Origin: Lamellibrachia columna
Taxonomy: Eukaryota; Annelida; Polychaeta; Sabellida; Siboglinidae
Reading direction: 5' to 3'
DNA length: 64,000 bases
NCBI GenBank assembly: GCA_963662155.1
Contig: OY759261.1
Location: 41,690,056 to 41,754,055, forward strand
Part shown: in pieces, positions 54,943 to 63,639 of the stretch
Layout of the letters: every line of letters starts with the position of its first letter
How positions within the stretch are numbered: the stretch's first letter is position 1
Position numbers and translations under genes: made by a program
Notes under the pieces: model-generated
What the model was told of the DNA's origin: nothing
The model's database searches: none
Seen by the model: only the letters and a program-made list of their open reading frames with translations

Positions 54943-57900
54943 TCCTTTCGTTCGTTCTAAAACTGGGTTAAAAAAATATAAAATCGAAATGCGGTGACGT
55001 TTAGACATTGCACTCATTTTAACAACACTGATAGGATTAAATTATAATATAATTATAAATAATATTTCTTGTAATATTTTAACGTAGTTTCCTGAGTATC
55101 TTGCATAACAAGCATGTGTTAACCAAGTGTGTTTCATACAGGCGCAACAAGCATGAGTTAACCAAGTGTGTTTCATACAGGCGCAACAAGCATGTGTTAA
55201 CCAAGTGTGTTTCATACAGGCGCAACAAGCATGTGTTAACCAAATGTATTTCATACAGGCGCAACAAGCATGTGTTAACCAAGTGTGTTTCATACAGGCA
55301 CAACAAGCATGTGTTAACCAAGTGTGTTTCATACAGGCACAACAAGCATGTGTTAACCAAGTGTGTTTCATACAGGCACAACAAGCATGTGTTAACCAAG
55401 TGTGTTTCATACAGGCGCACAAGCTGGAGAAAGCGGGAGCCATTTTGCCGCTCTACGTAAAGTTAGCGAAATTCTTGACTGACATCGGCGAGTATGATAC
55501 TTCAGAAGGTTTGCTGTCTGACGTCATCACACGAGTGGAGAAAGAATGTGGCGAGAAATCGCAACTGCTGTGCGAGCCGCTGCTTGCTATGGTGACAATG
55601 TTGAACGTGGAAGGTAGGCGTTCCGTAAAACCACATTAAGTAAACAACCACGTCAAGTTGTCCAGACTCAATAAAAACCACATTCGATTAATAGCTGTTC
55701 AATAAAGGCTGCTTTGACTATGGCGTGGATAGAACTGTTGTAGTTTTCTTCATCGATAGCATTTAGATAGTTTATATATTTATACTTTGGTTGTACTGCT
55801 ATATCTACCGTACTTGTGTTGCTTTTGTACTGTTAATTGCCAAAGAAATAATAATGAATAATAACAACAACAATTACACTAATAATAACAATACAAAATT
55901 AACTAATAATACAGTGTTGACAAGGCACGATGTATGTTGAGCTAATAGCCACGATAACCGTTCTCAATTCAGCCATAAAAGTCGTGTACAGCTCGGATCC
56001 GAACTATAAGAAGTGCAGCCGCCTGGGCACACAGTACGGCAGGCGATGCTACGAGGTACGTGTCTTCTCCGTCAACCTGCTATACTTGTTGCTGTCTGTG
56101 GTCTAAAAACATCAAATAGATTGTGTCGTACCCAAAATATATATAGTCTGCTTTGCAATGGTAATCATACATATATTTAATTTTATTTTGAATTTGCGAA
56201 AACAAGAAGGTTATACGAATAGCAGTTAATTGTTAAGGTACTATGAAAGAAACGCACTTGCAGGAAAAGGCAAAATAAAATTCCTCCTAGTGTTCATACT
56301 TTTGTCATGTTATACAAGATTACTATTACTTGTGTCTTTCTTTAAGATGTGTAATCGAAAAACTAAGAATTTCGTAGAAATTAACTTTCATAAAGTTGCA
56401 ATTTATTTTTCATAAAAAGCGATATGTCCTAGACTGGAATTTGAATTAATAATATACATATTATGTGTTACGCTTGTCAACATAATACTAATGGAGTATA
56501 CCTATTATGTGTTACGTTTGTCAACATAATACCAATGGAGTATACCTATTATATGTTACGTTTACCAACATAATACTAATGGAGTATACCTATTATATGT
56601 TACGTTTGTCAACATAATACTAATGGAGTATACATATTATATGTTACGTTTGCCAACATAATACTAATGGAGTATACATATTATATGTTACTTTTGCCAA
56701 CATAATACTAATGGAGTATACATATTATATGTTACGTTTGCCAACGTAATACTAATGGAATATACATATTATATGTTTCGACAAGTATAACAACCTTAGA
56801 GTGTATCCAGTCCGAAGAAAAACACACACAATAATAACAATATACTGATTGATTCCCTATTTGTTAGCTGTTTAAGCAGTATCACGACCAGACGTCTCGT
56901 GAATATGGCATCATGCTCACTCTCTGCGGCCACTTCCTACGGGATCTCCGCGACCAAGCCTTATAAATCTTCGAGCGAATCGACTACCAACCGGGCATCG
57001 CAGAGGTGTTGTATATGAAAGCAGAAGGAGTGCAGTACTCAAGAGATATAGGTAGGAATGATACAAATCAGACCGAGAAGAATGTTGCGGAATTGCGCAT
57101 GTGTGAAATATCAGTTGGCATTAGTTGGATATTGTGTTTATTTTAACATCGCTGCAGCATTGCTTTGTTGTCTTCTGACTGGAAACAAATCAGCACATAT
57201 CTTACTGTAACTCAGATGTTTTTAATATAATCAAGTATGTTCATATGCTAGTTAAAGCACTGTTGTTTAGGAAGCAAAATATCGTCACAGAGGTACTGTC
57301 TATACATCACTAGCATGTCATGCTTCTACCAAGACGTAAACAATGTTCAGTCCGTCCGGACACGACTGTCAAGTTCACCCTGGCTGTTGCGATTTTAGCC
57401 GAAACTACAACTTATATATTCACGCGCCAAACACCATATTACTTTTCCTCATGCTCTAATACTCATGCTGGTGTTGACGAACACGCTTCTTCTTTCTGTC
57501 ACCAGAAATACCAACCAGCATGTTTCGACGCTCTCTTGAACTGTGCAAGTCGCATTTCGGGACGGCTCACTTGAAGACCGCCCGCTGCTACCAGCTGTGG
57601 GGGCAGATGTACTGGAATCAGTACGTCGAGTACCATACACGTGCAGACTTCATGGTGAAGTGTTTGGAAATGTAAGTTTTGATTGTTTGACTTATTCTGC
57701 TCATTATTGAGTAGTACCTTATTGAAATACACGTTTGTTGTACCGAGTACCCATTCTCACCGAGGACAATGCAAAGTCAATTTCAAAGCTGTGTTAACAC
57801 AAGATTGGCAGATATTCTTGAGTGGCAGACCAACTGCGTCTTTGTCCATTTGTCATCTGAAGCGTGTTGCCCTTGGTGGTAGTCTTGATAAATTGTTTAA

Positions 57901-58333
57901 AATATCAGAACAATGTCGCATGCTACTGTTATATCGACAAATCTTTGCGAAATGGACATGCATATAACACGTAATCTCATCTCGTATAACGCCAACAGAT
58001 TCCGTAAACTTCTGAAATCAGTTTAAACCTAAGCAGCCTGCGTCTATACTTACACTAGCAGACTGGTGTCTTTATATTGTGCAGTAATTAATCTATTCAG
58101 CTTTAACTTCTATTTTAATTGAATTATATTTGTTTCTCGGCTGGTAATATTTGTATTCCTGTTGAAGGTATGAACAAGAACTGAACATCCTAGAGTTGCT
58201 GTTGGGTCCTGTCCATCCGACCGCAGTGAGATCTCGTGAAGATATCGTAATTATTCTGCAGACCCTGGAGCGTAACGACGAGGCGGACATCTTGTTGGCG
58301 AAACAACCTGCCGACAAACAAACAGGGACGTAG
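39709..58333 (+). CDS. Nephrocystin-3-like NACHT/TPR protein, 17 coding exons, in-frame TAA in exon 15
   Basis: Coding exons: 39,709-39,792; 40,499-40,744; 41,701-41,818; 42,306-42,392; 48,993-49,138; 49,467-49,628; 50,183-50,411; 51,245-51,456; 51,841-51,987; 53,193-53,372; 53,999-54,174; 54,616-54,829; 55,415-55,613; 55,973-56,055; 56,868-57,051; 57,506-57,671; 58,168-58,333. All introns are GT-AG, every phase fits and the sum is 2,799 bases. Domain order: N-terminal MGCNAS, residual DUF4062-like segment (about 111-179), P-loop NTPase (about 228-430; Walker A 257-264, Walker B 344-351), winged-helix-like region (about 430-600), TPR-like helices (about 600-932). Human NPHP3 is N-myristoylated and acts at the cilium base; a similar role is inference. 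TAA at 56,964-56,966 would end the protein at residue 793. It could be a pseudogene, an allele or an assembly error; the otherwise perfect exons argue for a young lesion. Confidence 0.88.
39930..40255. repeat. (CA)n/(CACACG)n microsatellite in intron 1
   Basis: Compound CA and CACGCA repeats with 'agcgcacacacgcaca' higher-order units. It causes long His/Thr/Arg and Cys/Val frames that are not genes. Confidence 0.97.
40499..42392 (+). CDS. Exons 2-4: N-terminal region with DUF4062-like remnant
   Basis: Exon 2 (40,499-40,744) encodes a charged, helix-prone segment with [19 protein letters not shown] and is not recognised. Exon 3 (41,701-41,818) encodes [20 protein letters not shown], matching the end of the DUF4062 fold of NPHP3-like proteins (pattern ALFYFRDPxFLxD). 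Exon 4 (42,306-42,392) gives [16 protein letters not shown] ... IRLSG. The usual N-terminal half of DUF4062 (the STFxDMxxERD region) is not seen, so the domain is reduced, or an exon between 40,745 and 41,700 was missed. Confidence 0.75.
40790..41040 (+). repeat. Third copy of the receptor-intron dispersed repeat
   Basis: Resembles 18,860-19,230 and, in reverse complement, 7,510-7,760 ('gttgaaacgtggattt', 'aaagttaagttccc', 'gagcgagca(a/g)'). It lies in intron 2 of the nephrocystin-3-like gene. Confidence 0.7.
42393..43164. other. Start of intron 4, nothing recognised
   Basis: AT-rich sequence without recognisable exon or repeat before the pyrimidine minisatellite. Confidence 0.5.
43165..44474. 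repeat. 15-bp pyrimidine minisatellite, about 87 units, in intron 4
   Basis: The unit 'ctctctttctcttgc' repeats without gap. Common variants are 'ttgtctct', 'ttacctct', 'ttgaccct' and 'tatct'. As 15 is a multiple of three, two 450-residue frames (LSLAS and FLLPL repeats) stay open; I do not consider them proteins. The transcribed strand of the intron is almost pure pyrimidine here for 1.3 kb. Confidence 0.97.
44941..45750 (-). pseudogene. RT C-terminal part of CR1-like copy 2
   Basis: Starts out of frame with the main ORF2 at the catalytic [12 protein letters not shown] and continues with [42 protein letters not shown] and [16 protein letters not shown]. This is the thumb and C-terminal region typical of CR1-like RT. 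It ends with TAA at 44,944-44,946. Confidence 0.9.
45756..47309 (-). pseudogene. Endonuclease end and RT of CR1-like copy 2
   Basis: A 517-codon open stretch with endonuclease residues MGDFNH and SDHNQIHFD, then RT blocks 0-5 up to [12 protein letters not shown], where a frameshift creates a stop just before the FADD aspartates. Its length and integrity are much greater than those of other LINEs in the window. Confidence 0.92.
47817..48690 (-). pseudogene. ORF1 (esterase) of CR1-like copy 2
   Basis: About 290 codons: three [15 protein letters not shown] repeats, then [20 protein letters not shown], then SGNH-hydrolase blocks with the catalytic serine in [12 protein letters not shown], the block III Asn in [12 protein letters not shown] and the Asp/His pair in [13 protein letters not shown]. 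The 5' part with the PHD-like segment is missing. The esterase function in retrotransposition is known only by family inference. Confidence 0.88.
48993..51456 (+). CDS. Exons 5-8: P-loop NTPase core
   Basis: Exon 5 encodes [17 protein letters not shown] ... [11 protein letters not shown], the linker before the NTPase in NPHP3-like proteins. Exon 6 has [20 protein letters not shown] and Walker [20 protein letters not shown]. Exon 7 has [19 protein letters not shown] and Walker [15 protein letters not shown]. Exon 8 has [20 protein letters not shown], the sensor-like strand. Both nucleotide-binding motifs are intact: Lys263, Ser264 and Asp349 in the model. Confidence 0.88.
50525..50735. repeat. 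(TC)n and (GCAC)n/(TCAC)n microsatellites in intron 7
   Basis: TC run 50,545-50,611 followed by CACT and GCAC repeats near 50,670-50,735. Confidence 0.95.
50995..51058. repeat. (GT)n/(GCGT)n microsatellite in intron 7
   Basis: Short GT run followed by about ten GCGT units. Confidence 0.95.
51841..54829 (+). CDS. Exons 9-12: winged-helix-like region and start of helical repeats
   Basis: Exon 9 encodes [18 protein letters not shown]. Exon 10 encodes [19 protein letters not shown]. Exon 11 has [17 protein letters not shown]. Exon 12 has [17 protein letters not shown], as in NPHP3-like proteins between NTPase and TPRs. Exon 11 ends in phase 2 (TG/GTAGGA) and joins exon 12 to make a Cys codon, YFEKC. 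Exon 12 and intron 11 have a duplicate at 62,245-62,820. Confidence 0.87.
51988..52153. repeat. (GCGT)n microsatellite starting at the exon 9 donor
   Basis: The donor of exon 9, CAG/GTGCGTGCGTG, is itself the first unit of the GCGT tract. The repeat runs about 165 bp into the intron and includes TATGCG variants. Confidence 0.93.
54900..54945. repeat. (GCGT)n microsatellite in intron 12
   Basis: About nine GCGT units, flanked by degenerate TGCG sequence. Confidence 0.93.
55103..55414 (+). repeat. 39-bp array of repeated 3' splice-site modules before exon 13
   Basis: Eight acceptors 'ttcatacag' end at 55,141, 55,180, 55,219, 55,258, 55,297, 55,336, 55,375 and 55,414, exactly 39 bp apart. Every unit has 'tgttaacc' (or 'gagttaacc'), a branch-point-like sequence about 20 nt before the AG, followed by a short pyrimidine-rich stretch. 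The unit is 13 codons, and from the second acceptor on the frame [13 protein letters not shown] is open and in phase with exon 13. Use of the first acceptor would meet a TGA (variant 'gcatgagtt'). Confidence 0.95.
55415..58333 (+). CDS. Exons 13-17: C-terminal TPR-like region with premature stop
   Basis: Exon 13 has [20 protein letters not shown] and [18 protein letters not shown], a TPR-like pair. Exon 14 is 83 bases. Exon 15 reads LRDLRDQAL, then TAA, then [20 protein letters not shown]. Exon 16 has [20 protein letters not shown], a canonical TPR helix. Exon 17 has [20 protein letters not shown] and ends DKQTGT with TAG at 58,331-58,333. The last two exons remain open and well spliced despite the stop upstream. 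Confidence 0.85.
56455..56780. repeat. 44-bp tandem array in intron 14
   Basis: About seven units of 'tattatatgttacgtttgcc' followed by 'aacataatactaatggagta' and 'taca'. Confidence 0.95.
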
Positions 58334-59456
58334 AGGGTGAACACGGTGACAAAAGTCGTTTGGATGAAAGAAGTGAAGTGAAGTCGATGTCGCGGGTAGC
58401 TATGCATCCTTCACTAGGGGTGTATTATTATAGTTTACAACGACTGTGAGAGAAACTTCGCCGAGTGGATGAGGATTTCATAGAATGACGGGCGTTTTGC
58501 CTGTTTTGAGTATTATGATGTATTTTGAAAGAATAATAATAATAATAGTAGTAATGAACTTATATAGCGCCTGTGTCATCAGGAACCAATGGTAGTGTTC
58601 TCTATTGTATCTACAGATCAATCTAGTTGTGTTTTTAATGTTTAATGTTAATTTATAGCTATGAATGTTTGACAAACATACACTATATTGTATACTAGCA
58701 ATGTATGAACATATGATAAGACACCTACTTTGTATGCATTTTGACTGTGTAAAAACATAAGTGACATTACAACCAAATTTAAAATCCGTATGCCGTCACC
58801 TAGATGCCGTCATTTTCCAATGATGCAACACCCACGAACAATGGCGTCTGGAAGAAACGCGTCTGTAGATGAAAACCCTGGCAGTTTACGGGCCCTTTTC
58901 TTTATGTCCAACATAAAACAATTATCCGAACCAGCAGACAGTCAAAGCAAACGTATTCAGTTGTACGGTATGTAAATACCTTATTAAACTTTGAATTATT
59001 GTTCGAACAATTTTAGTAGTTGGTGTGGTATTTATCTCCGTAGTAGGTGTCATATTTATGTCCGTAGTTGGTGTGGTATTTATCTCCAGCGTTAATTTGA
59101 TGATACATGATAAATGATATCCACTCTCCATTATGTTGTAGCACCGCTGTTAATGGACTGGTCACTTTTGGCCAACTTTATAACACCGATTTAATAGCAC
59201 TGGCAAAAATTCGTTATAATGTGAAGAACCAGGATTTGGCCCAAAAATTGGTACGCACATCGTGACTGTCAACCGCTACATGATAAGTATACTTAGATAA
59301 ATTTAAGACGCGCGCTCGTCAAAAGTTAGCGGCAATGGGGAATTTCGATATTAGCGCCTCCGCATAAATCCGCACTTGATTGTAATATTTTATAATTATG
59401 TTTACAAGGTCCCGTCTCTATCTATCTCTATCTATGTCGCGTCTCTCAGCGTTCAG
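58334..59456. other. 3' flank of the nephrocystin-3-like gene
   Basis: Contains the 3' UTR and flank that recur at 380-600. Near 58,530-58,570 'aataataataatagtag' is followed by 'acttatatagcgcctgtg', a widespread dispersed-repeat type motif. A 30-bp repeat (GTAGTTGGTGTGGTATTTAT) lies at 59,015-59,095. No further gene is recognised. Confidence 0.55.
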
Positions 59457-60112
59457 TCGGTCGGTCGTTCGGTCGTTCGTTCGTTCGTTCGTTCGTTCGT
59501 TCGTTCGTTCGTTCGTTCGTTCGTTCGTTCGTTCGTTCGTTCGTTCGTTCGTTCGTTCGTTCGTTCGTTCGTTCGTTCGTTCGTTCGTTCGTTCGTTCGT
59601 TCGTTCGTTCGTTCGTTCGTTCGTTCGTTCGTTCGTTCGTTCGTTCGTTCGTTCGTTCGTTCGTTCGTTCGTTCGTTCGTTCGTTCGTTCGTTCGTTCGT
59701 TCGTTCGTTCGTTCGTTCGTTCGTTCGTTCGTTCGTTCGTTCGTTCGTTCGTTCGTTCGTTCGGGGTCGGTCGTCGGTCGTTCGATATTTTGGTCGGTCG
59801 TTCGGTCGTTCTATTTTTTCGGTCGTTCGTTCGGTCAGTCGTTGGTCGGTCGGTCGGTCGGTCTGTCGGTCGGTCGGTCGTTCGTTCGTTCGTTCGGTCG
59901 GTCGGTCGGTCGGTCGGTCGGTCGGTCGGTCGGTCGGTCGGTCGGTCGGTCGGTCGGTCGGTCGGTCGGTCGGTCGGTCGGTCGGTCGGTCGGTCGGTCG
60001 GTCGGTCGGTCGGTCGGTCGGTCGTTGGTCGGTCGTTGGTCGGTTGGGTCGGTCGGTCGTTCGTTCGGTCGGTCGGTCGGTCGGTCGGTCGGTCGGTCGG
60101 TCGGTCGGTCAA
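59457..60112. repeat. (TTCG)n turning into (TCGG)n tetranucleotide tract
   Basis: About 300 bp of TTCG (59,465-59,762), a 70-bp mixed junction, then about 270 bp of GGTC-phase repeat with small TTCG islands at 59,880-59,893 and near 60,058. All frames are open (VRSF/GRSV and RTNE/PTDR peptides) only because of the repeat. Confidence 0.97.
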
Positions 60113-60149
60113 CAACAACATTTCGCGTCAGGCGTTTTAATACGATTCA

Positions 60150-60571
60150 CAATTGACACAGTGTTGATCACAAACGTTGCGAACACTCTCGATAAGATCA
60201 CACTATCTGACATTGCAAACATTCCTAATAATATCACACCAACAACCATTGTCAACACTCCTGATAAGATTACAACAACCAACATTGTGAAAACTCCTGA
60301 TAAGATTACAACAACCAACATTGTGAACACTCTTGATAAGATTACAACAACCAACATTGTGAACACTCCTGATAAGATTACAACAACTAACATTGTGAAC
60401 ACTCCTGATAAGATTACAACAACCAACATTGTGAACACTCCTGATAAGATTACAACAACCAACATTGTGAACACTCTTGATAAGATTACAACAACCAACA
60501 TTGTGAACACTCCTGATAAGATTACAACAACCAACATTGTGAACACTCCTGATACGCCTGATACATTGTGA
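60150..60571 (+). repeat. 36-bp tandem array, open frame TPDKITTTNIVN
   Basis: About eleven units; the first three are diverged and the rest nearly identical. The unit is 12 codons with no stop in this frame, ending in TGA at 60,569-60,571 after PDTPDTL. There is no independent evidence of coding. Confidence 0.9.
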
Positions 60572-61025
60572 TCTCAGCTGCCACTGCGAATAAAGATTTT
60601 GGACGAATAGTGTAGTAATAATAATAATTATATACGAATGATGTAATAATAATTATGTAAAACGGTATAATTAAATTAAAGTAACACTAATTATTGTCTG
60701 ACGAATGTCCGTGCGTGTTTGTGCGTATGTTTATGTATGATTGCATGTTTGTGTGCGTATACGTATGCATGTGTGCATGCGTGTATGTGTGTATGTATAT
60801 TTGTGGCGTACATTTTTGGTGAAAGTCGTGCGTATACTATTAACATGACATTAATTCCTTAGCACTACAAAAACGCAGAAATTATAATTGTTTCCATTAA
60901 TAAAAAAAAATACTCATTATGAACGTCTATGTTAAAAATTGCGATCGTATTTTGAATTACAACTTTAATGAGAATCTTTCTGAGTTATTCACTATCACTG
61001 TGCATTTCTTTATTATGGTATACGT
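60572..61025. other. AT-rich spacer, nothing recognised
   Basis: A degenerate TGTGCGTATG-rich patch at 60,710-60,800 is the only structure seen. Confidence 0.5.
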
Positions 61026-61755
61026 CTTGCTGTCCATTAGCCCCTTCACGACGTTAGTTTACACTTGCTGTCCATTAGCCCCTTCCCGACGTTAGTTTAC
61101 ACTTGCTGTCTATTAGCCCCTTCCCAACGTTAGTTTACACTTGCTGTCTATTAGCCCCTTCCCAACGTTAGTTTACACTTGCTGTCCATTAGCCCCTTCA
61201 CGACGTTAGTTTACACTTGCTGTCCATTAGCCCCTTCACGACGTTAGTTTACACTTGCTGTCCATTAGCCCCTTCCCAACGTTAGTTTACACTTGCTGTC
61301 CATTAGCCCCTTCACGACGTTAGTTTACACTTGCTGTCTATTAGCCCCTTCCCAACGTTAGTTTACACTTGCTGTCCATTAGCCCCTTCACGACGTTAGT
61401 TTACACTTGCTGTCCATTAGCCCCTTCACGACGTTAGTTTACACTTGCTGTCCATTAGCCCCTTCCCAACGTTAGTTTACACTTGCTGTCCATTAGCCCC
61501 TTCCCGACGTTAGTTTACACTTGCTGTCCATTAGCCCCTTCCCGACGTTAGTTTACACTTGCTGTCTATTAGCCCCTTCCCAACGTTAGTTTACACTTGC
61601 TGTCCATTAGCCCCTTCACGACGTTAGTTTACACTTGCTGTCCATTAGCCCCTTCCCGACGTTAGTTTACACTTGCTGTCCATTAGCCCCTTCCCGACGT
61701 TTGTTTACAATTGCTGTCCATTAGCCCCTTCCCGACGTTAGTTTACACTTCTACT
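61026..61755. repeat. 38-bp tandem array, about 19 units
   Basis: Unit 'cttgctgtccattagcccct' followed by 'tcccgacgttagtttaca'. Variants 'tcacgacg', 'tcccgacg', 'tcccaacg' and 'gtctatt' recur in blocks, which suggests exchange or higher-order duplication. Confidence 0.96.
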
Positions 61756-61844
61756 GGTCGAATTCTTATTTCCCTATAGTCAACGCCAGTACTGACGCCA
61801 GTCCACGTCGGTGCTTTACTGTTGAGGCGTACGTAGGTGCAACT

Positions 61845-62190
61845 TGATCCAGCACGTGTCCCACACTGACATCCATTGTATCTAACACCACGTGTCCCAC
61901 ACCGACATCCATTGTATCTAACACCACGTGTCCCACACTGACATCCATTGTATCTAACACCACGGGTCCCACACCGACATCCATTGTATCTAACACCACG
62001 TGTCCCACACTGACATCCATTGTATCTAACACCACGTGTCTCACACCGTCATCCATTGTATCTAACACCACGTGTCTCACATCGACATCCATTGTATCTA
62101 ACACCACGTGTCCCACACCGACATCCATTGTATCTAACACCACGTGTCTCACATCGACATCCATTGTATTTAACACCACATGAGTAGGTC
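61845..62190 (-). repeat. 36-bp tandem array with recurrent CACGTG, minus-frame DTMDVGVGHVVL
   Basis: About nine units; most contain the E-box CACGTG ('accacgtgtcccacac'). On the minus strand each unit is 12 codons, and the frame stays open over 158 codons (61,766-62,242). I do not take it as a gene without transcript evidence. Confidence 0.92.
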
Positions 62191-62244
62191 TTTGCTTCTT
62201 TATTAAGTGTGGCAAATTGCTGTCATTTGTAATAACCGCCATGA

Positions 62245-62820
62245 CTTTATTTCCTAATAGGCACGTATATTACATAGTCCGAATAGCTCATTAACATAAT
62301 AATGATATTATAAGTGCGTTATTGTTTAAGAAAAGTAAAAAAGACACAAAAAGTAAAGTATGTCTTAGTTGGAAAACCATTGAAATAAAACCACCTGCTG
62401 CCAAATGGCGTGTCTTGTAGCACTCGTGTAGTAAGTAGTAATAATTACTCAAACATTCTAGTAAAACCATCGGTCAATGAGAGGGCTTCATGAATTGAAT
62501 TTCTTTGTGACAACATTTATTTATAATGTGTCACGTGACATTTAACTTGTCTTTCTAATTTTGAATTGATCTATAGGATTAGTTTTCTTCCATGATGGCA
62601 AATACCACTAGTTAATATCAATGGCTTGCTCTCTGACATAACTATTGCTCATGTGCTTTCTTACAGTAATACATTTTAATGGCATTTTAAATTACTCGTT
62701 GGTTCCATTTGCACGTTCAGTGGGGACATTGAACGGCTAGCCGACTAACTGCCGTATCACCTGGAGGCACTACGGCAGTTCCTCGGCTCGCCGTTCAATG
62801 TCCCCACTGAACGTGCAAAT
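62245..62820 (+). pseudogene. Relic of intron 11 and start of exon 12 of the nephrocystin-3-like gene
   Basis: Collinear with 54,190-54,670: 'ataggcacatatattatatag' type start, 'aagtgcgttattgttta', 'agttggaaa', 'tcaatga', 'tttataatgtgtcacgtga', 'cattttaaattactcgttgg' and the acceptor 'ttcagtgg'. Exon text DIERLAD(stop)LPYHLEA has lost its frame to TAG/TAA substitutions. It then turns back on itself as a palindrome. The relic shows that part of the gene was duplicated downstream. Confidence 0.85.
62707..62820. repeat. 50-bp-arm palindrome built from an exon 12 duplicate
   Basis: Left arm 62,707-62,756 and right arm 62,771-62,820 are reverse complements with three mismatches around a 14-base loop 'tcacctggaggcac'. 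The right arm (antisense) matches the functional exon at the mismatched positions ('gcgagccgaggaactgccg' when reversed). The left arm carries the TAG and TAA changes. Confidence 0.93.
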
Positions 62821-63639
62821 TGACCAGACGAGTCCTTCCTCAAACTTTATTCTTGGGAGTGAACCTGGAAGTGAAACAGAAATCCGTCCCCATGTGGCCT
62901 ACTAGAAGGGACCTGGCCATGGCCATACACATTGACACACACACGCACACATACGCACACGCACACGCACGCGCACACATTGTATGTGATAGAAAACAAC
63001 CATCCACAATGACTTTGTAGAAGGCCACTAACTGTAGAGGCAATTTTGGCCCCAATACCATTCCATATAAAAAGGGACTAATTTGTGTTGGGTAACAATA
63101 GGCGCCATCGTGCCCGAGCCCGAACAAAATGCGTGACAAACAAACGGGAAAGCTTGGACCAGTAGAATAAATGTGTACTGTTTTGCTACGTTACATGTTT
63201 AACTTTAAATTAATGATATATAATCATTTAAATTGCCTATGTTATAATAAATGTCTATTTCCATAGCTGTGGCAGAACAAAACATACAGATAGACCGGGA
63301 ACCCCAGCGAGTATTTAACCTTTCAGCGACTAGATAAATGTGTTGACAGATATGAATAGCACAACAAAAGTAGGTCACTGTCTGGGTTTTGACAATATGC
63401 GGGATTAGTCTGTGCAAAGTCCTGTTCATATGACCTTCGAAACATGACAACTCCGGTAGATCAGTGACTGCAGCATCAACTAGGATCCAATACCAACGTC
63501 ATACGCCTACATCTTAGTGAACGAGGGAACGACGATGGAAAAACATTACCTACTACGAGAGTGGTGTCCAAACTGTTATAAATTCACATTTGGCGACACA
63601 GTAACCACAGCTACGTCATACTACACATCAGTAATTTGT
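62821..63639. other. Right-end spacer with a segment shared with 4.2-4.5 kb
   Basis: About 63,050-63,330 resembles 4,250-4,530. A short CA/CG microsatellite lies at 62,935-62,975. No gene is recognised. Confidence 0.55.

Noticed and set aside
57320..57574. Open frame in intron 15 overlapping exon 16
   Set aside because: It reads through the CACCAG acceptor in a frame different from the exon, with no domain.
59376..60156. Long RSFV/GRSV and RTNE/PTDR frames on both strands
   Set aside because: Artefacts of TTCG and TCGG tetranucleotide repeats, open in several frames at once.
63490..63530. 'cgtcatacgcctac' also found in the receptor tail exon at 20,550
   Set aside because: The match is only about 14 bases with no surrounding similarity or splice site.
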